Positions 1 through 10,642 of a DNA stretch of 64,000 nucleotides are shown in pieces; positions within the stretch are counted from its first letter, which is position 1; each line of letters starts with the position of its first letter. This DNA comes from Chloranthus sessilifolius (taxonomy: Eukaryota; Streptophyta; Magnoliopsida; Chloranthales; Chloranthaceae), in assembly GCA_021018995.1 (NCBI GenBank), contig CM037588.1, forward strand, positions 81,813,765-81,877,764, written 5' to 3'. Below the pieces are notes generated by a model, which was not told where the DNA came from, ran no database searches, and saw only the letters and a program-made list of their open reading frames with translations. The position numbers were made by a program, and so were the translations under genes.

Positions 1-2188
1 CATATTTTGGTGGTTAAGAGGAGTAAAGAAGAGAGAGAGAGAGGAAGAGAGAAGTAAAGGAGCTAGTGAGAAGTGATTGCAAGTAGTTGGAAGGGGATTT
101 CTTGCGATCAAAGCGCCGGATTCGACGCGGGGGATCTGTTCAGACAAAAGCTGGAAACCCTAACCTTCCAACCCTACATTTAAATCAAATTGAGGTTGAT
201 TTAAGGTGAGATTCTTATAAATAAATGGTGTAGATTTATAGAATAAATTGTGGTTAAAATGAGTGGAAATTGTAGGAATATTGCTTAGAAAATAACTGAG
301 AAAAGATTGGGAAGAAACGACCAAAGAAGGTGAATCTGGGGATTCGACTAATCGAAATTGGGATTCGATTAATCGAAATTCCCGTGAAGTTGAAAAGTCG
401 ATGACCACGAATTTGACTAATCGAATTGAATTTCGTTTAGTCGACTTTGAATTTCGGCTAGTCGAGTTGGGTGTGGACTAGTCATTGAGAGCCTCGGAGG
501 AGTAAAATGGGTTAAGGAAATCGACCGATCGAAATTGGATTTCGACTAGTCGAGTAAGGATTCGACTAATCGAATTGGACTCGGTTAGTCGATTTTGTAT
601 GTCCAATCATTTTAGGGAAAACTGGACAGTTAGAACAGCGGATTTCGACTAATCGATTTGGAGAATCGATTAATCGAATTGGACCTCGACTAATCGATTT
701 TGAGAATCGACTAGTCGAGTTGATTCGACTAGTCGAACCAGAACTCGACTAGAATAGTCGTGACTTAGTTTTTGTTGACTTTTGATTCTTACTTCAAGAC
801 TCTGGGGGTCTTGAGACTTATTCATTACATCTTTGTGACGTTTGAGTGTGTTTAATGGTATCATAGGTGATACGTATGAAAGTGGGCACAAGGAGCAGTG
901 GGACCTTGATGCATTGAATCGATAGAGACCTAAGGTAGGGAACACCTTGAACATGTACCTTATTTTACAAGAGCATGTATGTAGTGATATAAATTTCCAT
1001 TCAAATATTTTCGCTTAAAGAATTGTGAAAAGTGTGTGTGTGTGATATTCATAAGAGTAACTAATGAGCCATCCCTGGGATGAAGAAGTAAGAGATAAGA
1101 GCATCGTGTGATGTAAGTAAATGGATACATCCTGGGATGTATCCAAAGATTGAATCATGTTTGATAGGGCCTAAGCGATATAAGATAGCACACTTACACG
1201 GTGAATAACTATATGTAAGGCAATCATATTTTGTTATTTGAGGTTTGATAGGTTACCCCACCGACGTATGGCGGATATCCACGATCGACACGGCAGGATA
1301 TCCGTGACTGATACGGCGAAACCGTAGGCTGCCATGAGGCTTATCCATATAGTAAGCACACCCTGTGGGTGTTGATTGAGACAAGTGAAACCGCCACCAA
1401 TCCCTGGGAAAGGGGCTTGGTACTATATGGTATTCCTGTGAATACATTAAAACTATCTATATAGATGACGATGAAGGGTATCTCATCTCGATGCTATATA
1501 TTGCTCGGGGATTACTTAAGTTGAAAGTTTAAGTTTTGCTTTAGGCCTTTTCAGCATCATTCATGAGTAAATGAAAATACAAGTAATTACAAGAAACGAA
1601 ATGCTTTTAACTGCTTCCATTAACAATTGCATAGATCCATCATGCATGGCATATCATAGAATATATGAGTTATAATTTATATGTTCAAACTGTTTGTTTC
1701 CCTATTGAGCTAGGATGTAGCTCACCACAGAACTATCGTGCAGTCCACTATTAGTCTGAGGCTTGACGCTGATCCCGGCGAGTCAGACCTTGCGGTCGGT
1801 GACGAGTTGGAGCCACCTCCAGAGGACTTCTTCTAGAGGACTCCGCTGTGCCACTTTGAGGGATTTTACAGAGAGTTTTGTACGGCTTGGTATGTCAAGC
1901 CTTGATTTTGTGAAAACCATGTATATAAGGTTTTGGATTAGTCTTTGGGACGAACCATCCGTGATGATTTTCTATCATCGATGGTTCGGATCGGTTCTCC
2001 ATTCATGTAGGGGCATGAGGGTAGAACTGTCTTTTGGAAAGTTAATTAATATAGATTTAAATTCCGCAATTTCAATTATAGTACTTTTGATGCTTGATAT
2101 ACCAGTGTTCCGTGCTTAGCTAAGGGCACGGTCAAGATGATCGTGCTGATGGCACGGGTTTCGGGGTGCCGAAATCCGGGCTGTCACA
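1..2188 (+). mobile_element. LTR of a chromovirus-like retroelement, family A (5' part outside window)
   Basis: This stretch matches 51136-53484 along its whole length, so about the first 240 bp of the LTR lie before the window. It ends in CCGGGCTGTCACA, the same terminus as the complete copy at 50897-53484. The bases after it (GAACCTCTCC) are not a primer-binding site, so it is a 3' LTR or a solo LTR rather than a 5' LTR. It shares conserved blocks with the LTRs of the Tekay-like element at 20006-32292, for example GGTAGGGAACACCTTGAACA and the block around GGATGTAGCTCACC. No coding capacity is expected in it. Confidence 0.85.
340..755. repeat. Array of TCGA(C/T)TAATCGA palindromes inside LTR family A
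   Basis: A 12-bp motif, TCGATTAATCGA or TCGACTAATCGA, recurs roughly every 20-40 bp with small variations. The form with T is a perfect palindrome. The same motif fills the corresponding part of the second family-A copy (51480-52050), and a sister motif fills the Tekay-like LTRs. Confidence 0.85.
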
Positions 2189-2653
2189 GAACCTCTCCAG
2201 TAAAAGACATTAAAAGAATTTGATCGGAGATCTAGTTTTCAAGCTCACCAGAGAAGTTTCCGATCCATTGAGGAATCAAGCCTCCCAAATTAGCTCCTGG
2301 AGACCACGTAACAAGCAGGAAAATGCAAGAGAGAGGCTAGGGTTTGTCGATCGAGAGAGAGAGAGAGAGGTTAGGGTTGGGGAGAGAGAGAGAGAGAGAG
2401 GTTTCGAAGAGAAAAAGAAGGGTTGTGAGAAAGACGTCTTGTGTTTTATTGATAAAGAGGGGGGGGTGGGTTGGGCCCGATGATTTGCACGTGATGGGCC
2501 TGATGATTTGCACGTGAGAGGAGTGATGCATTACCAAAATCACTAATTTAACTTAAAAATTACTATTTTAGGCAGTGGTATATTGCACCACTTTTTTAAG
2601 CAGTGGCTTATTTTATGCTGCTAGAGTGGTTTTTTCCCCATTTTGATGTAGTG
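2189..2653 (-). mobile_element. CACTA (En/Spm) transposon, terminal fragment ending at 2653
   Basis: The right edge reads ...TTTTGATGTAGTG, which on the minus strand is a CACTACATC... terminus typical of CACTA elements. Just inside it are inverted subterminal motifs of the kind CAGTGG/CCACTG (2570-2640). The rest (2189-2530) contains GA-rich stretches (2356-2400) and a duplicated GATGATTTGCACGTGA motif (2480-2515), and resembles the leader of such an element, though I see no transposase. The opposite terminus is not visible. It probably lies left of the window or was displaced by the LTR. Confidence 0.6.
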
Positions 2654-3264
2654 AGTCTTATGGCTCTAATAATAAAAATGGCACTCATAGGAATGATTCT
2701 TTAGCTAAGACAGCTTATAATGTTTGGTTGCTAGTTGGGCTCCTTGGATTGTTCAAATATGTGCACCACGTGGGATAAATCTGCTCAATGATTGTTCAAA
2801 TATGTAACCAAATTGTAATACACTTTTTCCATTATTATCAATAAAATTTCATTTTTAGAGAATTTCTTCTTTAGCTTTCTTTGTGAATTCAAGGGTTTAT
2901 TTTAAGAAAGAAACATGTAATCTTCAAATCAACCATGTAATCTTCAAATCAACATTTGACATATGGAATCCATGGGATTATATCTCCAGCCACAAATTTG
3001 TTGTATTATTTCTCAAATCTTTTCTGTTTCTTCTTCTTCTTCTTCATATAAATTCTTGGTGAAACTGATTTACTACTTACTATTTTATGTCCTTTTTTAT
3101 AAATGGGTTCTCTTTGTATTGGCCATTAATGGAATCAAATCTCTTCCTTCCGATAATTTAAATTTCCTTTTAGTTAAATCCCCTCATGGGTTCTGTTTCA
3201 TATTTTGGTTTTCTATTTCATATAATTAATTAACAGAGTTTTATGGATTTTGATCATTGATCAG
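2654..3264. other. AT-rich interval, no gene recognised
   Basis: No convincing coding sequence is present. It holds an AATAAAATTT polyadenylation-like stretch near 2840, a TTC-rich microsatellite near 3020-3045 and a repeated phrase CATGTAATCTTCAAATCAA (about 2913 and 2934). It may be the upstream intron or 5' region of the bZIP fragment that follows. Confidence 0.4.
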
Positions 3265-3998
3265 CAAGGATCTGCTTATGATTTTGGAGAGCTGGAAGAT
3301 GTCCTGATGCCTAAATTTATGCAAGGAATTGAGATTAGAAATGAAGTTGAGAAAAAAGGTAGGCCCATCATATCCATCTTTCCTTCTTTGATGATGTTGG
3401 AGAGAGACCCATAACTGGTTTGAAATAGTAACTTCCTTTTTACATAACACCAATCATTCTAGGAAATGAAACATGAATGGTGTGAGGTACCAAACATAGG
3501 AACATGTCCTCTCACGAAAATCTGTCTTATTTATCTGGGTATTTTGAATTTTTCTTTTTGTTTCCATTGGGTGCAGGACTTTACACAATCAGTCTTCCTA
3601 CTCTTGAAATCTTCCCATCATGGCCAATGAGATTTCAACGAACTCCTAAAGTAATTTTATTTATTTATTTATTAATATCTGACCCATTTTTCTGAAATGG
3701 GTCTTTTGGCATTCTTTACTGTGATATTTGATTTGTTTTCAATCTGGTATGAAACTGATAAACTTGAGTTTTTTATGTTATTTTTTTCTTTCTTTCTCAA
3801 GGGAATTCTTAGTCAGCAGATAGTACTACTGATTCAGGATCTGCTCAGAACACTGTTTCCTGTAAAGCAGATGGTCTTTTGGAATCCGAATCAGTCAGTA
3901 AAAGGGCAATAGACCAATCTTTTCATCAAAATCAGTAGATGGCCAGTGATACCTCTGGAATAGAGATTCCAAATCACCAATCCAAAACCTTAGAAAAG
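3265..3998 (+). pseudogene. TGA-type bZIP transcription factor, N-terminal exon fragment (pseudogene)
   Basis: Three exon-like blocks fit the N-terminal region of plant TGA factors of the TGA9/TGA10 type. Block 1 (3265-3358) encodes QGSAYDFGELEDVLM and ends at GT. Block 2 (3577-3650), after a CAG acceptor, encodes LPTLEIFPSWPMRFQRTP. Block 3 (3801-3998) encodes the Ser/Asp-rich STTDSGSAQNTVSCKADG and then MASDTS, and ends AAAAG|GT. Intact TGA proteins then continue into the basic region, leucine zipper and DOG1-type domain, none of which I find in the next 3.5 kb. Block 3 has two in-frame TAG codons (near 3810 and 3937), and the splice junction before it no longer keeps frame, so this is a dead fragment. 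It could be a decayed local gene or exons carried by a CACTA element whose end lies at 8012. The assignment rests on remembered family sequences. Confidence 0.6.
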
Positions 3999-4211
3999 GT
4001 TGATTTTTCACAGAATTATTACTTTTTTATATTTTATTTTTATGTCATTCTTAAAAAATGGGAGCAAAAACTTTGTATGTCATCATGCTCTTTTTGTTGC
4101 AATAGCACCACGGTTGAACAGAATTTGGAGAATTGATGGTTATATTGTGCAGCATATTTACGAATTTATCCTCCTATACTTGCATAATGATTCTTACAGA
4201 GTAACATAATT

Positions 4212-4610
4212 GCTACCCACTTAGCATCCACCTATTTTCAGATCTCTATCTATATTGGGGGCCAAAATAGCCAATTAATAATTTATGTTGAAAGCTAAAC
4301 TTTGTGGTAAGCGTCAGGGCATTTTAGTCCTAAAATAGAGATGATGGGTGGATGCACAAAAACCTTGGGGTGGATCTCTTGCTACCCTTCACATTATATC
4401 ATATGATATAAATGTATAATATAAATTTTTTATTTGTACTTTCATATTGTTACTTACCAGTGATACTATCATGTTTATGAATTTATCCTATTTACTTACA
4501 CAATACAACTTATGCGTCCACCCATTTATCAATCATTATTTAATTTAGGACTAAAATACCCAATTAATAATTTCAGGGAGAACTCTTGCATTTAAGTAAG
4601 TTCAAGGGTG
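4212..4610. repeat. MITE-like repeat with inverted and direct copies
   Basis: GCATCCACC...(A/T)TCTCTAT near 4224-4250 recurs inverted as ATAGAGATGATGGGTGGATGC near 4335-4356. A second direct copy (GCGTCCACCC, then ACTAAAATACCCAATTAATAATTT) lies at 4512-4575. The shared core AAAATA(G/C)CCAATTAATAATTT occurs at about 4265 and 4552. This looks like one or two small inverted-repeat elements; family and exact ends are unresolved. Confidence 0.4.
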
Positions 4611-7560
4611 TAGTTTTGTTTAAATTAAATATGTACTTGTATGTTTATAATTATATTGTATATGTTATTATATCATTAATTACACGATTAACCATCTATA
4701 GTTTATTTTTAGTGAATTGTTGTAATAGTTAATATTTGTTCATCCTGTCTTGGTTTTTTGTGTATCCTGTGTCCCCTCTTGTTCCCTTCTCTGCACTTTT
4801 ATCTGTAGATATATCTACTTATCATGGGATCTTAGGAAAATTCTTCCTTAAACTGGATTTAAGACCTTCACAAATGTCAGAATAAGTGGTGGCCTTTTTA
4901 TTGTCCCCATTCCCTACTGATGAGGCAAATAAAATCTTAAATAAATTCCCAGTTCCAAGCTTGATTCCATCTGATAACATGGAGAAGTCAAGTTATAACA
5001 AAATTTTGATTTCAAGTTACCAATGCAGTTTTCATTCCATTAATAATGGGTAGACCAGTATCAATAGCGGACGGTTTTTAAAGGTAAGCAAAAGCAAGAC
5101 TGGTCGCCCATCATGTATTTTGGGATCTTCCATGGGCTTGTCCCAGATTAAATTTTATGCACTCCCTTAGATGCCAATAATACTATTTATTCCATTTTAT
5201 TGCTAAATTATTTTGTGGTCTATTTCATGTTAATAATTCAACTATGGCTCTTTCTAATAGTTTCCTTATTGGTGCAGCCTCAAATGAAGCTGTGGATAGA
5301 ACAAGTGAGGTATTGCCAAATATAATCAGGTATTGGGTAAACTAGGTTCAAATATAAGGATGGGAGTCGACTCAAGGCAGGTCGGGTCGGGTTAGGAACT
5401 TCAAACCGAACCAACAAATTTAATAAATAGGTTCAAATTTTCAATCTAACTTGTCAAAAATCGGAACCTAGTTCTTTAGTCACCAATATGTTAATAGCTA
5501 CTAATCCATCAGACATTGATAAGCTTCCTCTTGGATGTCCATATGTTAATAGCTACTGATCCATCTGACAATCTTAACGATCAGATCAAATTTTCAATCT
5601 GATGGATTACAATTTTATATAAAAAAAAATGAAAATATAAATATAAATTGTTAGTATATAATCTGACAAGCCTATTTTTTTGATGCCTTATCTATGTTCC
5701 ATCTGTCAAAAAATCAGTTTGCTTTGGTGTTCTTGATTTGCTTTCGAATATTTTGAAGACACTTGAACCTTTGTTATTAAATTATATAATGAGGCACTCC
5801 AGATTTTCATAAAATCAGTTCACTCTTTTCATTTGATCTTAAAACTTCCCTGAATCGGTAAAATTTGCCATGTGGACCACTAGCCTTAAATTGTCCTACC
5901 CGATTCAACATATTTCTGTATTAATGAGTGATTAGCCTTTTATTTTGGAGATTGCTGATTCAGTTGGTTGAATTTTAAAAGGTGCTTCCGAATTATTATT
6001 TTTTTCGTTCTTAAAGGTAAGGCGCGTCTTGTTTTTTGTTATTATGATCATAGTCACAAAAATTCATTTATACGTAAAAAAAATTGCTTTTAGGACATGT
6101 TTTTGACGAAAACGTATGAGAATTGAGGTGTTTGTATGTAAAAATATCTAAAGCACTATTTTCGTTTAAAAGTGCTGTGTATAAAAAATGTTTTTAAACA
6201 GAAAAAAGTATATTAATTTTTTATGTTTTTTCCTTGTATATTCCATTTTTTCAATTTTTTTAAATTCCTAATGTACATAGTTTTTTCCTACTTTAGGCTA
6301 TGTTATCCTAGGCCAAGATCTTATCTCTAGCTTTGGTGAAGATAGTGGTGAATTCAGCATGCTCTGATGGCCCAAGTAAATGTGGAAGTCTTCCTTGGAA
6401 TCGAATGTGAACAAGAAGGCGTGGGTGAAACCTTGTCTCAGCGTCTCCTTTGTCACCAAATCTTGTCCCCCTTTAATACATTGCACACTTTTCATCAGTT
6501 TATATCATAGTGACCAAATACATGGTTTTTGTGAAAAATGCGAAAAAAAAAAAAAATTCTCATTTTTCTGAAGACAATTATGCGTTTCATTCCCAATTTA
6601 AAACCCATGGATCCCATGGATCGACCACCCAGGTAAATTTCAAACTTTCAGAAGTTTGTGGCTAAATGATATGGTCGCTTCTTGTAATGTTGAGAATTAT
6701 ATGAACATCTTGAGTTTTATGAAGAACTGACATTGTCCTCACTGAACCTGGTCTCAGTGTCATCATCAGTGTTGTTCTCACTAGTCGTGCTATTTTCCAG
6801 AGGATGAAAAATTACATTGTAAGCTGTCCCTTTGATCGCATAATTCTTTTCGTAGTAATTTTTTTTTTTTTTTCATCTGTGTTGACATTCTTATTTATTT
6901 ATTTTTGTTGTAAATGATTTGTTTTTAACAAAGTGGGTTTACATTTTGCACATTTATGTTGTTTCTATTACAATCTGTATTATGGTAAGTTACTTGACAG
7001 TGATATTTTAGGCTTTATTATAACTTAAAGGACCTTTTTTGACCTCATATGCAATCAGGTTAGAGCCATATGGTAAGCTGGTCTCATCGTTACTTGGATG
7101 AGCGACCCGATGCATGGGAACACTATTAACCCTCCATATGGTTTGAAGACCGTCCATTCGACGCAATCTGAGTGAGAATCACTTTATATATACCAAAATC
7201 AATATCTCAGTTTAATGATATTCTCCTATTGATTTCAAACGAAGCTTTTCGATTTTAAGCTCACCTCAAATGGATCACTAGCGGACGGGAACACTTGGCA
7301 GGAGAGGCGAAGCAAATTTTTTTATTTTTTTTTCTTTTATTTTGAAAATGGGCCATGGGGTTAGATTGTTAACTCTCTTTCTTTTGTTCTTCTTTTTGTT
7401 TGAATAAAAGGAATGGGCATGTAGAGTTTCAAATGTTTGGTTAATTTGAAAGCTTAAATCATAGGTTGAAATGCAACCTTTTGTTTAAATAAAAGAATTG
7501 GGCATCTATTTTTTTTTATTAATGGAATGATTTGCATTTGAGTTGAATGGATGTGTTTAA
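4611..7560. other. AT-rich non-coding DNA with old repeats; no gene recognised
   Basis: I find no reading frame supported by a known family. Visible items are a GTCGGGTCGGGTT-rich patch near 5375-5400, of the kind found in small plant DNA transposons, and a duplicated phrase CATATGTTAATAGCTACT(A/G)ATCC (5488 and 5540). There are also poly-A/T runs (6543-6556, 6860-6873, 7318-7340). Several isolated GT/AG pairs exist but do not frame recognisable exons. Confidence 0.4.
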
Positions 7561-8012
7561 ATATGTGATTAATAGCTTTTTTTTCTTTATATAATTTTTT
7601 TTAAAGCATTAAAAAAAGCATTAAAAAAGTATTAAAAAATTGCATTAAAAAAATTATATTAAAAAAAAGCATTAAAAATTTCATTAAAAAAAGTATAAAA
7701 AAAATATTATTTAAAAAAAAATTGCATAAAAAATCATCGACGTAATTTTTTTTTTTAAAAAGTATTTTTTTTTAAAAAAATTGCATAAAAAAACCACTGC
7801 CTTCGGCAGTGATTTTTTCTATGATTGTTAAGAGCGGTCGTTGTTGAAGTTCATAAACTACTGCCGTGTATAGTGGTAAAAAAAACCCACTACTTTTTTT
7901 ACAACTGATTAGGGCAGTGGTTTTTTTGGAAAAAACCACTGTCAAAGACAATGGTTTTTGGAAAAAATCACTGTTTAAGGCAGCGATTTTTTTGGCTTTT
8001 TCACGTAGTGGG
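7560..8012 (-). mobile_element. CACTA (En/Spm) transposon, second terminal fragment ending at 8012
   Basis: The right edge GGCTTTTTCACGTAGTG is, on the minus strand, CACTACGTGAAAAAGCC, a typical CACTA terminus. Inside it are at least six subterminal motifs of type CAGTGGTTTTTT or AAAAAACCACTG in both orientations (7793-8000), the usual TNPA-type binding landscape of the family. Left of these lies an A-rich stretch with ATTAAAAAA-type reiterations (7600-7770). The partner terminus is not visible, so this is a truncated element. It has the same orientation as the fragment ending at 2653 but a different terminal sequence. Confidence 0.65.
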
Positions 8013-8639
8013 GGTCCATGTTGGTTATGTGATTTCGCTAAGGGTTCGGTGCTACTACTCTTAGCACTTGTACGTATAGGGTGTGCAATTGCTATATTAT
8101 AGTTAGTTTAGTTTTATACTTTTCAAAGCAAATTTCATGAACGTTGCATTATTTTTTTCCTCTAATCGATATTGTGCATAGTACTCTGTGAAGTTGCACT
8201 GGTACTTGATGATATGAAATTAAATTGTCTCCGCATTTTTATTCATTAATATTTCTGTTATATGCTTTCTATTTTATTTCATAAATGAATTTTCTCTTAT
8301 AAAATATAATATATATATATATATATATATATTATGGGGGTCATTTGCTGAGCTTGCAACTCACCCGGTTGTTAAATATTTCAGAGGATAATTACCACGG
8401 TTTTGAAACATCCGTCCAGGTCGAGACGCTTGGAAACCTTCTAGGGTAGAAGACTATCAGGACTATCATAACTTTTTGGGTTAGTGTAGGGGTTTTATGG
8501 AAATGTATCAAAGGACAATATAATTTTGTGAGCTTTAATGAAAATATCTTTTAGAGTTGCTTTATTTTAGCTTTTGCGCTTCTTTGATGGTAAAGTTCGT
8601 TCGCGAAATGAGATCTGTTGTAAGTTAGATTTCTCACAC
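8013..8639. other. AT-rich spacer with (TA)n and possible LTR-like remnant
   Basis: A (TA)n microsatellite lies at 8309-8332. The sequence after it (about 8340-8480: TTGCTGAGCTTGCAACTCAC, then CATCCGTCCAGG) resembles the 3' third of plant Del/Tekay-type LTRs, where a 'GAGC..GTAGCTCACC' phrase is common. No termini are visible and the assignment is weak. Confidence 0.25.
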
Positions 8640-9143
8640 GGACTACCCAAAAAGACACCACTCTAAGAGTAGAGGATTTTTCCAAAATACTCGATGAATA
8701 CATAGCTAAGAGAGAACGCTCTGGTTGCTCATTCTGGTTTGATAGGTTCTATCAAGACCTGTAGTTCACCTTACTTGCAGGGTTAAAGCCGCCCAACTTT
8801 AACAAATACAATGGTAGGGGAAACCCAAACCACCATTTGGCACTTTTTTGCAACGACTGTCAACCCATCCTTGACTGGTTTGACGGACTCCCACTTCCCA
8901 AAATCGACACATTCGATGATCCGGCTGGACAATTCCTGGACCAGTATAAGAATCTGATATAAGAAACAGTTAGTCTCCCGATCTGATGACGACCAAGCAA
9001 GAATTCGAGGAATAATTCACGGATTTTATAGGACATTAGAGGAAGTTGGCAGCCCGCATCGTGAGCCAGATGAAGGAAAAGGTTCTGATCGACATTATTA
9101 TAAACAACGTCAAAGAGCCTCTTTGAAGCGCTCTCGTCATAAG
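8640..9143 (+). pseudogene. Tat/Ogre-type gag fragment (retroelement fossil)
   Basis: Translation gives pieces typical of the central gag domain of plant Tat-lineage elements: LRVEDFSKILDEYI, then LKPPNFNKYNGRGNPNHHLA, then a W-rich block (LDWFDGLPLPKIDTFDDPAG) and QFLDQYKNLI. The piece stops where the minus-strand Athila LTR begins at 9144. It is an interrupted and decayed remnant. It may be the upstream part of the same Tat element whose later gag/protease appears at 18360-20000, but the two cannot be shown to belong together from sequence alone. Confidence 0.65.
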
Positions 9144-10627
9144 TGATCGGCTTACTATGTGTATCTAATTAAGTCTTAACCTATTGCAACTGCACAATGG
9201 AAATTGTAGAGCTAGTATAGGATCGTTCCCACAAAGAAGTATTTATCTTATCTTTATTTCTATTTTTAGTTTTATTTCAAAATTTATATTTATCTTTTAC
9301 TTGAGAACTATAAATAAAAGAATGGTTTCTTAATCTAAAGTGCATAAAATAAATCCTAATCCTCCTTCAGATTAAGGTCGTTAATCCCAATCTTCAGCTA
9401 TCGGATATTTATAAAATTAAATAGTATTGTTACACTGTATTGTAGTCTTTTAGAATTTGGGTGTCAATCAAAAACTAAAATTCTTTAACACAAATTTAAT
9501 CTAATCAACAATCTTCTAAAATCTGGCCGTCAATCAAATTCAAGAAAATTGAAGATGGAAAAGTAAAAACTGTTACAGTAATCTGTAAATTCCAACCTGA
9601 GTCATCAATTCAACTTAAAACTTGAAGATGTTTACAAAGTAGTAAATATAGCAAATAAAATTTAAATTAGAAAGCAAAATAAATTATATCTTTCACCCCT
9701 TAGTCGCAGTCATCAGTTGCTTATGAGAAACTAGGATAGCAAGACTAATCTTCAGCACCCAATAGCAGTCGTCAATTGATCTTGAGAAACCTCTGATATC
9801 TACTCTACAAAGTAATAAAAATCTACTCTAATGATCAAAAGAAAACCTAACCTCAGTTGTCAATTGATGCTGAGAATTTCTTTGATGGTTTATTCCTACA
9901 CCAGTCTCTCTTATTTATAGATCATAGGGAGTCGATTTACAAAGTTCTAATAAAAGAAACTACTAATGTAAAAGTATCCTAATATAACTCTAATTTCTAA
10001 TTTTATTCTTCCTTGCTTTCAAGCCGTAGATGTGGTTCTAGAGTGTTCTTTGATTTTCAGCAACAGAAATCTTCATAATTTATCTTTATTAATCTTCTCA
10101 AATCTGTGATTCACCAAATTTTTTATTTCAGAGATCATCTAATTCGGTGCATGGTGGTGATAGTCTTCACTCACGTGATCAGCAATAACAGATGTAGCAG
10201 AGGAAAAGTTTTTCTTTTATATAATCGTAAATTACAATTTATCATTTTCACACAGCTTTCTTACTAAATGATTTTTTATAACGAATGATCGCTTATTTTA
10301 TCGCTTTTTACTCCTTTGTCGCTTTCTGAAGAATCGTTTTTTGAAGAATCGTAAATTACGATATCTTAGTTTTTTCTTTCTTTTCGTCTTTAGCTCTAGC
10401 GCACAATCATAGATTATGAATTTTTGGCTTTCAGCAACGGCGAATCGTATGCTTTCGGTCAATCATCTTTTTACTATTTTTTTAGTTCATTTTGATAAAG
10501 ATGAACACTTTAGCTCTATTTTACTATTTTTCCTTAATATCTGTATATCATTAACTTATTAGTAGAAAACTAAGTCCTAACATCACTAAGTTAATTGTGA
10601 TAAAATGGTAAATTATGTGACTGATCA
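9144..10627 (-). mobile_element. Athila-lineage LTR, minus orientation
   Basis: On the minus strand it runs from TGATCAGTCACATAATTTAC (10627) to ...AAGCCGATCA (9144), so it has TG...CA ends. Much of it matches the plus-strand LTR at 13272-14721, for instance the blocks around 'CTTCAGCT(A/T)TCGGATATTTAT' and 'GTCTTAACCTATTGCAA'. The polypurine-like tract on its 10628 side shows that it is the 3' LTR of a minus-strand element. It is 1484 bp long. Confidence 0.75.
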
Positions 10628-10642
10628 CACATCCAAACTTAT
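10628..10642 (-). promoter_or_regulatory. Polypurine-tract-like site of the minus-strand Athila element
   Basis: The minus-strand sequence next to the LTR reads TAAGTTTGGATGTG, a decayed form of the AAGTTTGGGGGTGTG tract that precedes the 3' LTR in Athila elements. Confidence 0.5.

Noticed and set aside
2963-3229. Open frame starting MESMGLYLQPQ as a possible first exon of the bZIP gene
   Set aside because: The hydrophobic, Ser-rich reading has no match to TGA N-termini and lacks a good donor site; probably chance.
7050-7310. Possible MULE or Helitron remnant (GAGCGACCCGATGC, TAGCGGACGG words)
   Set aside because: No terminal repeats, target duplication or hairpin end could be found.
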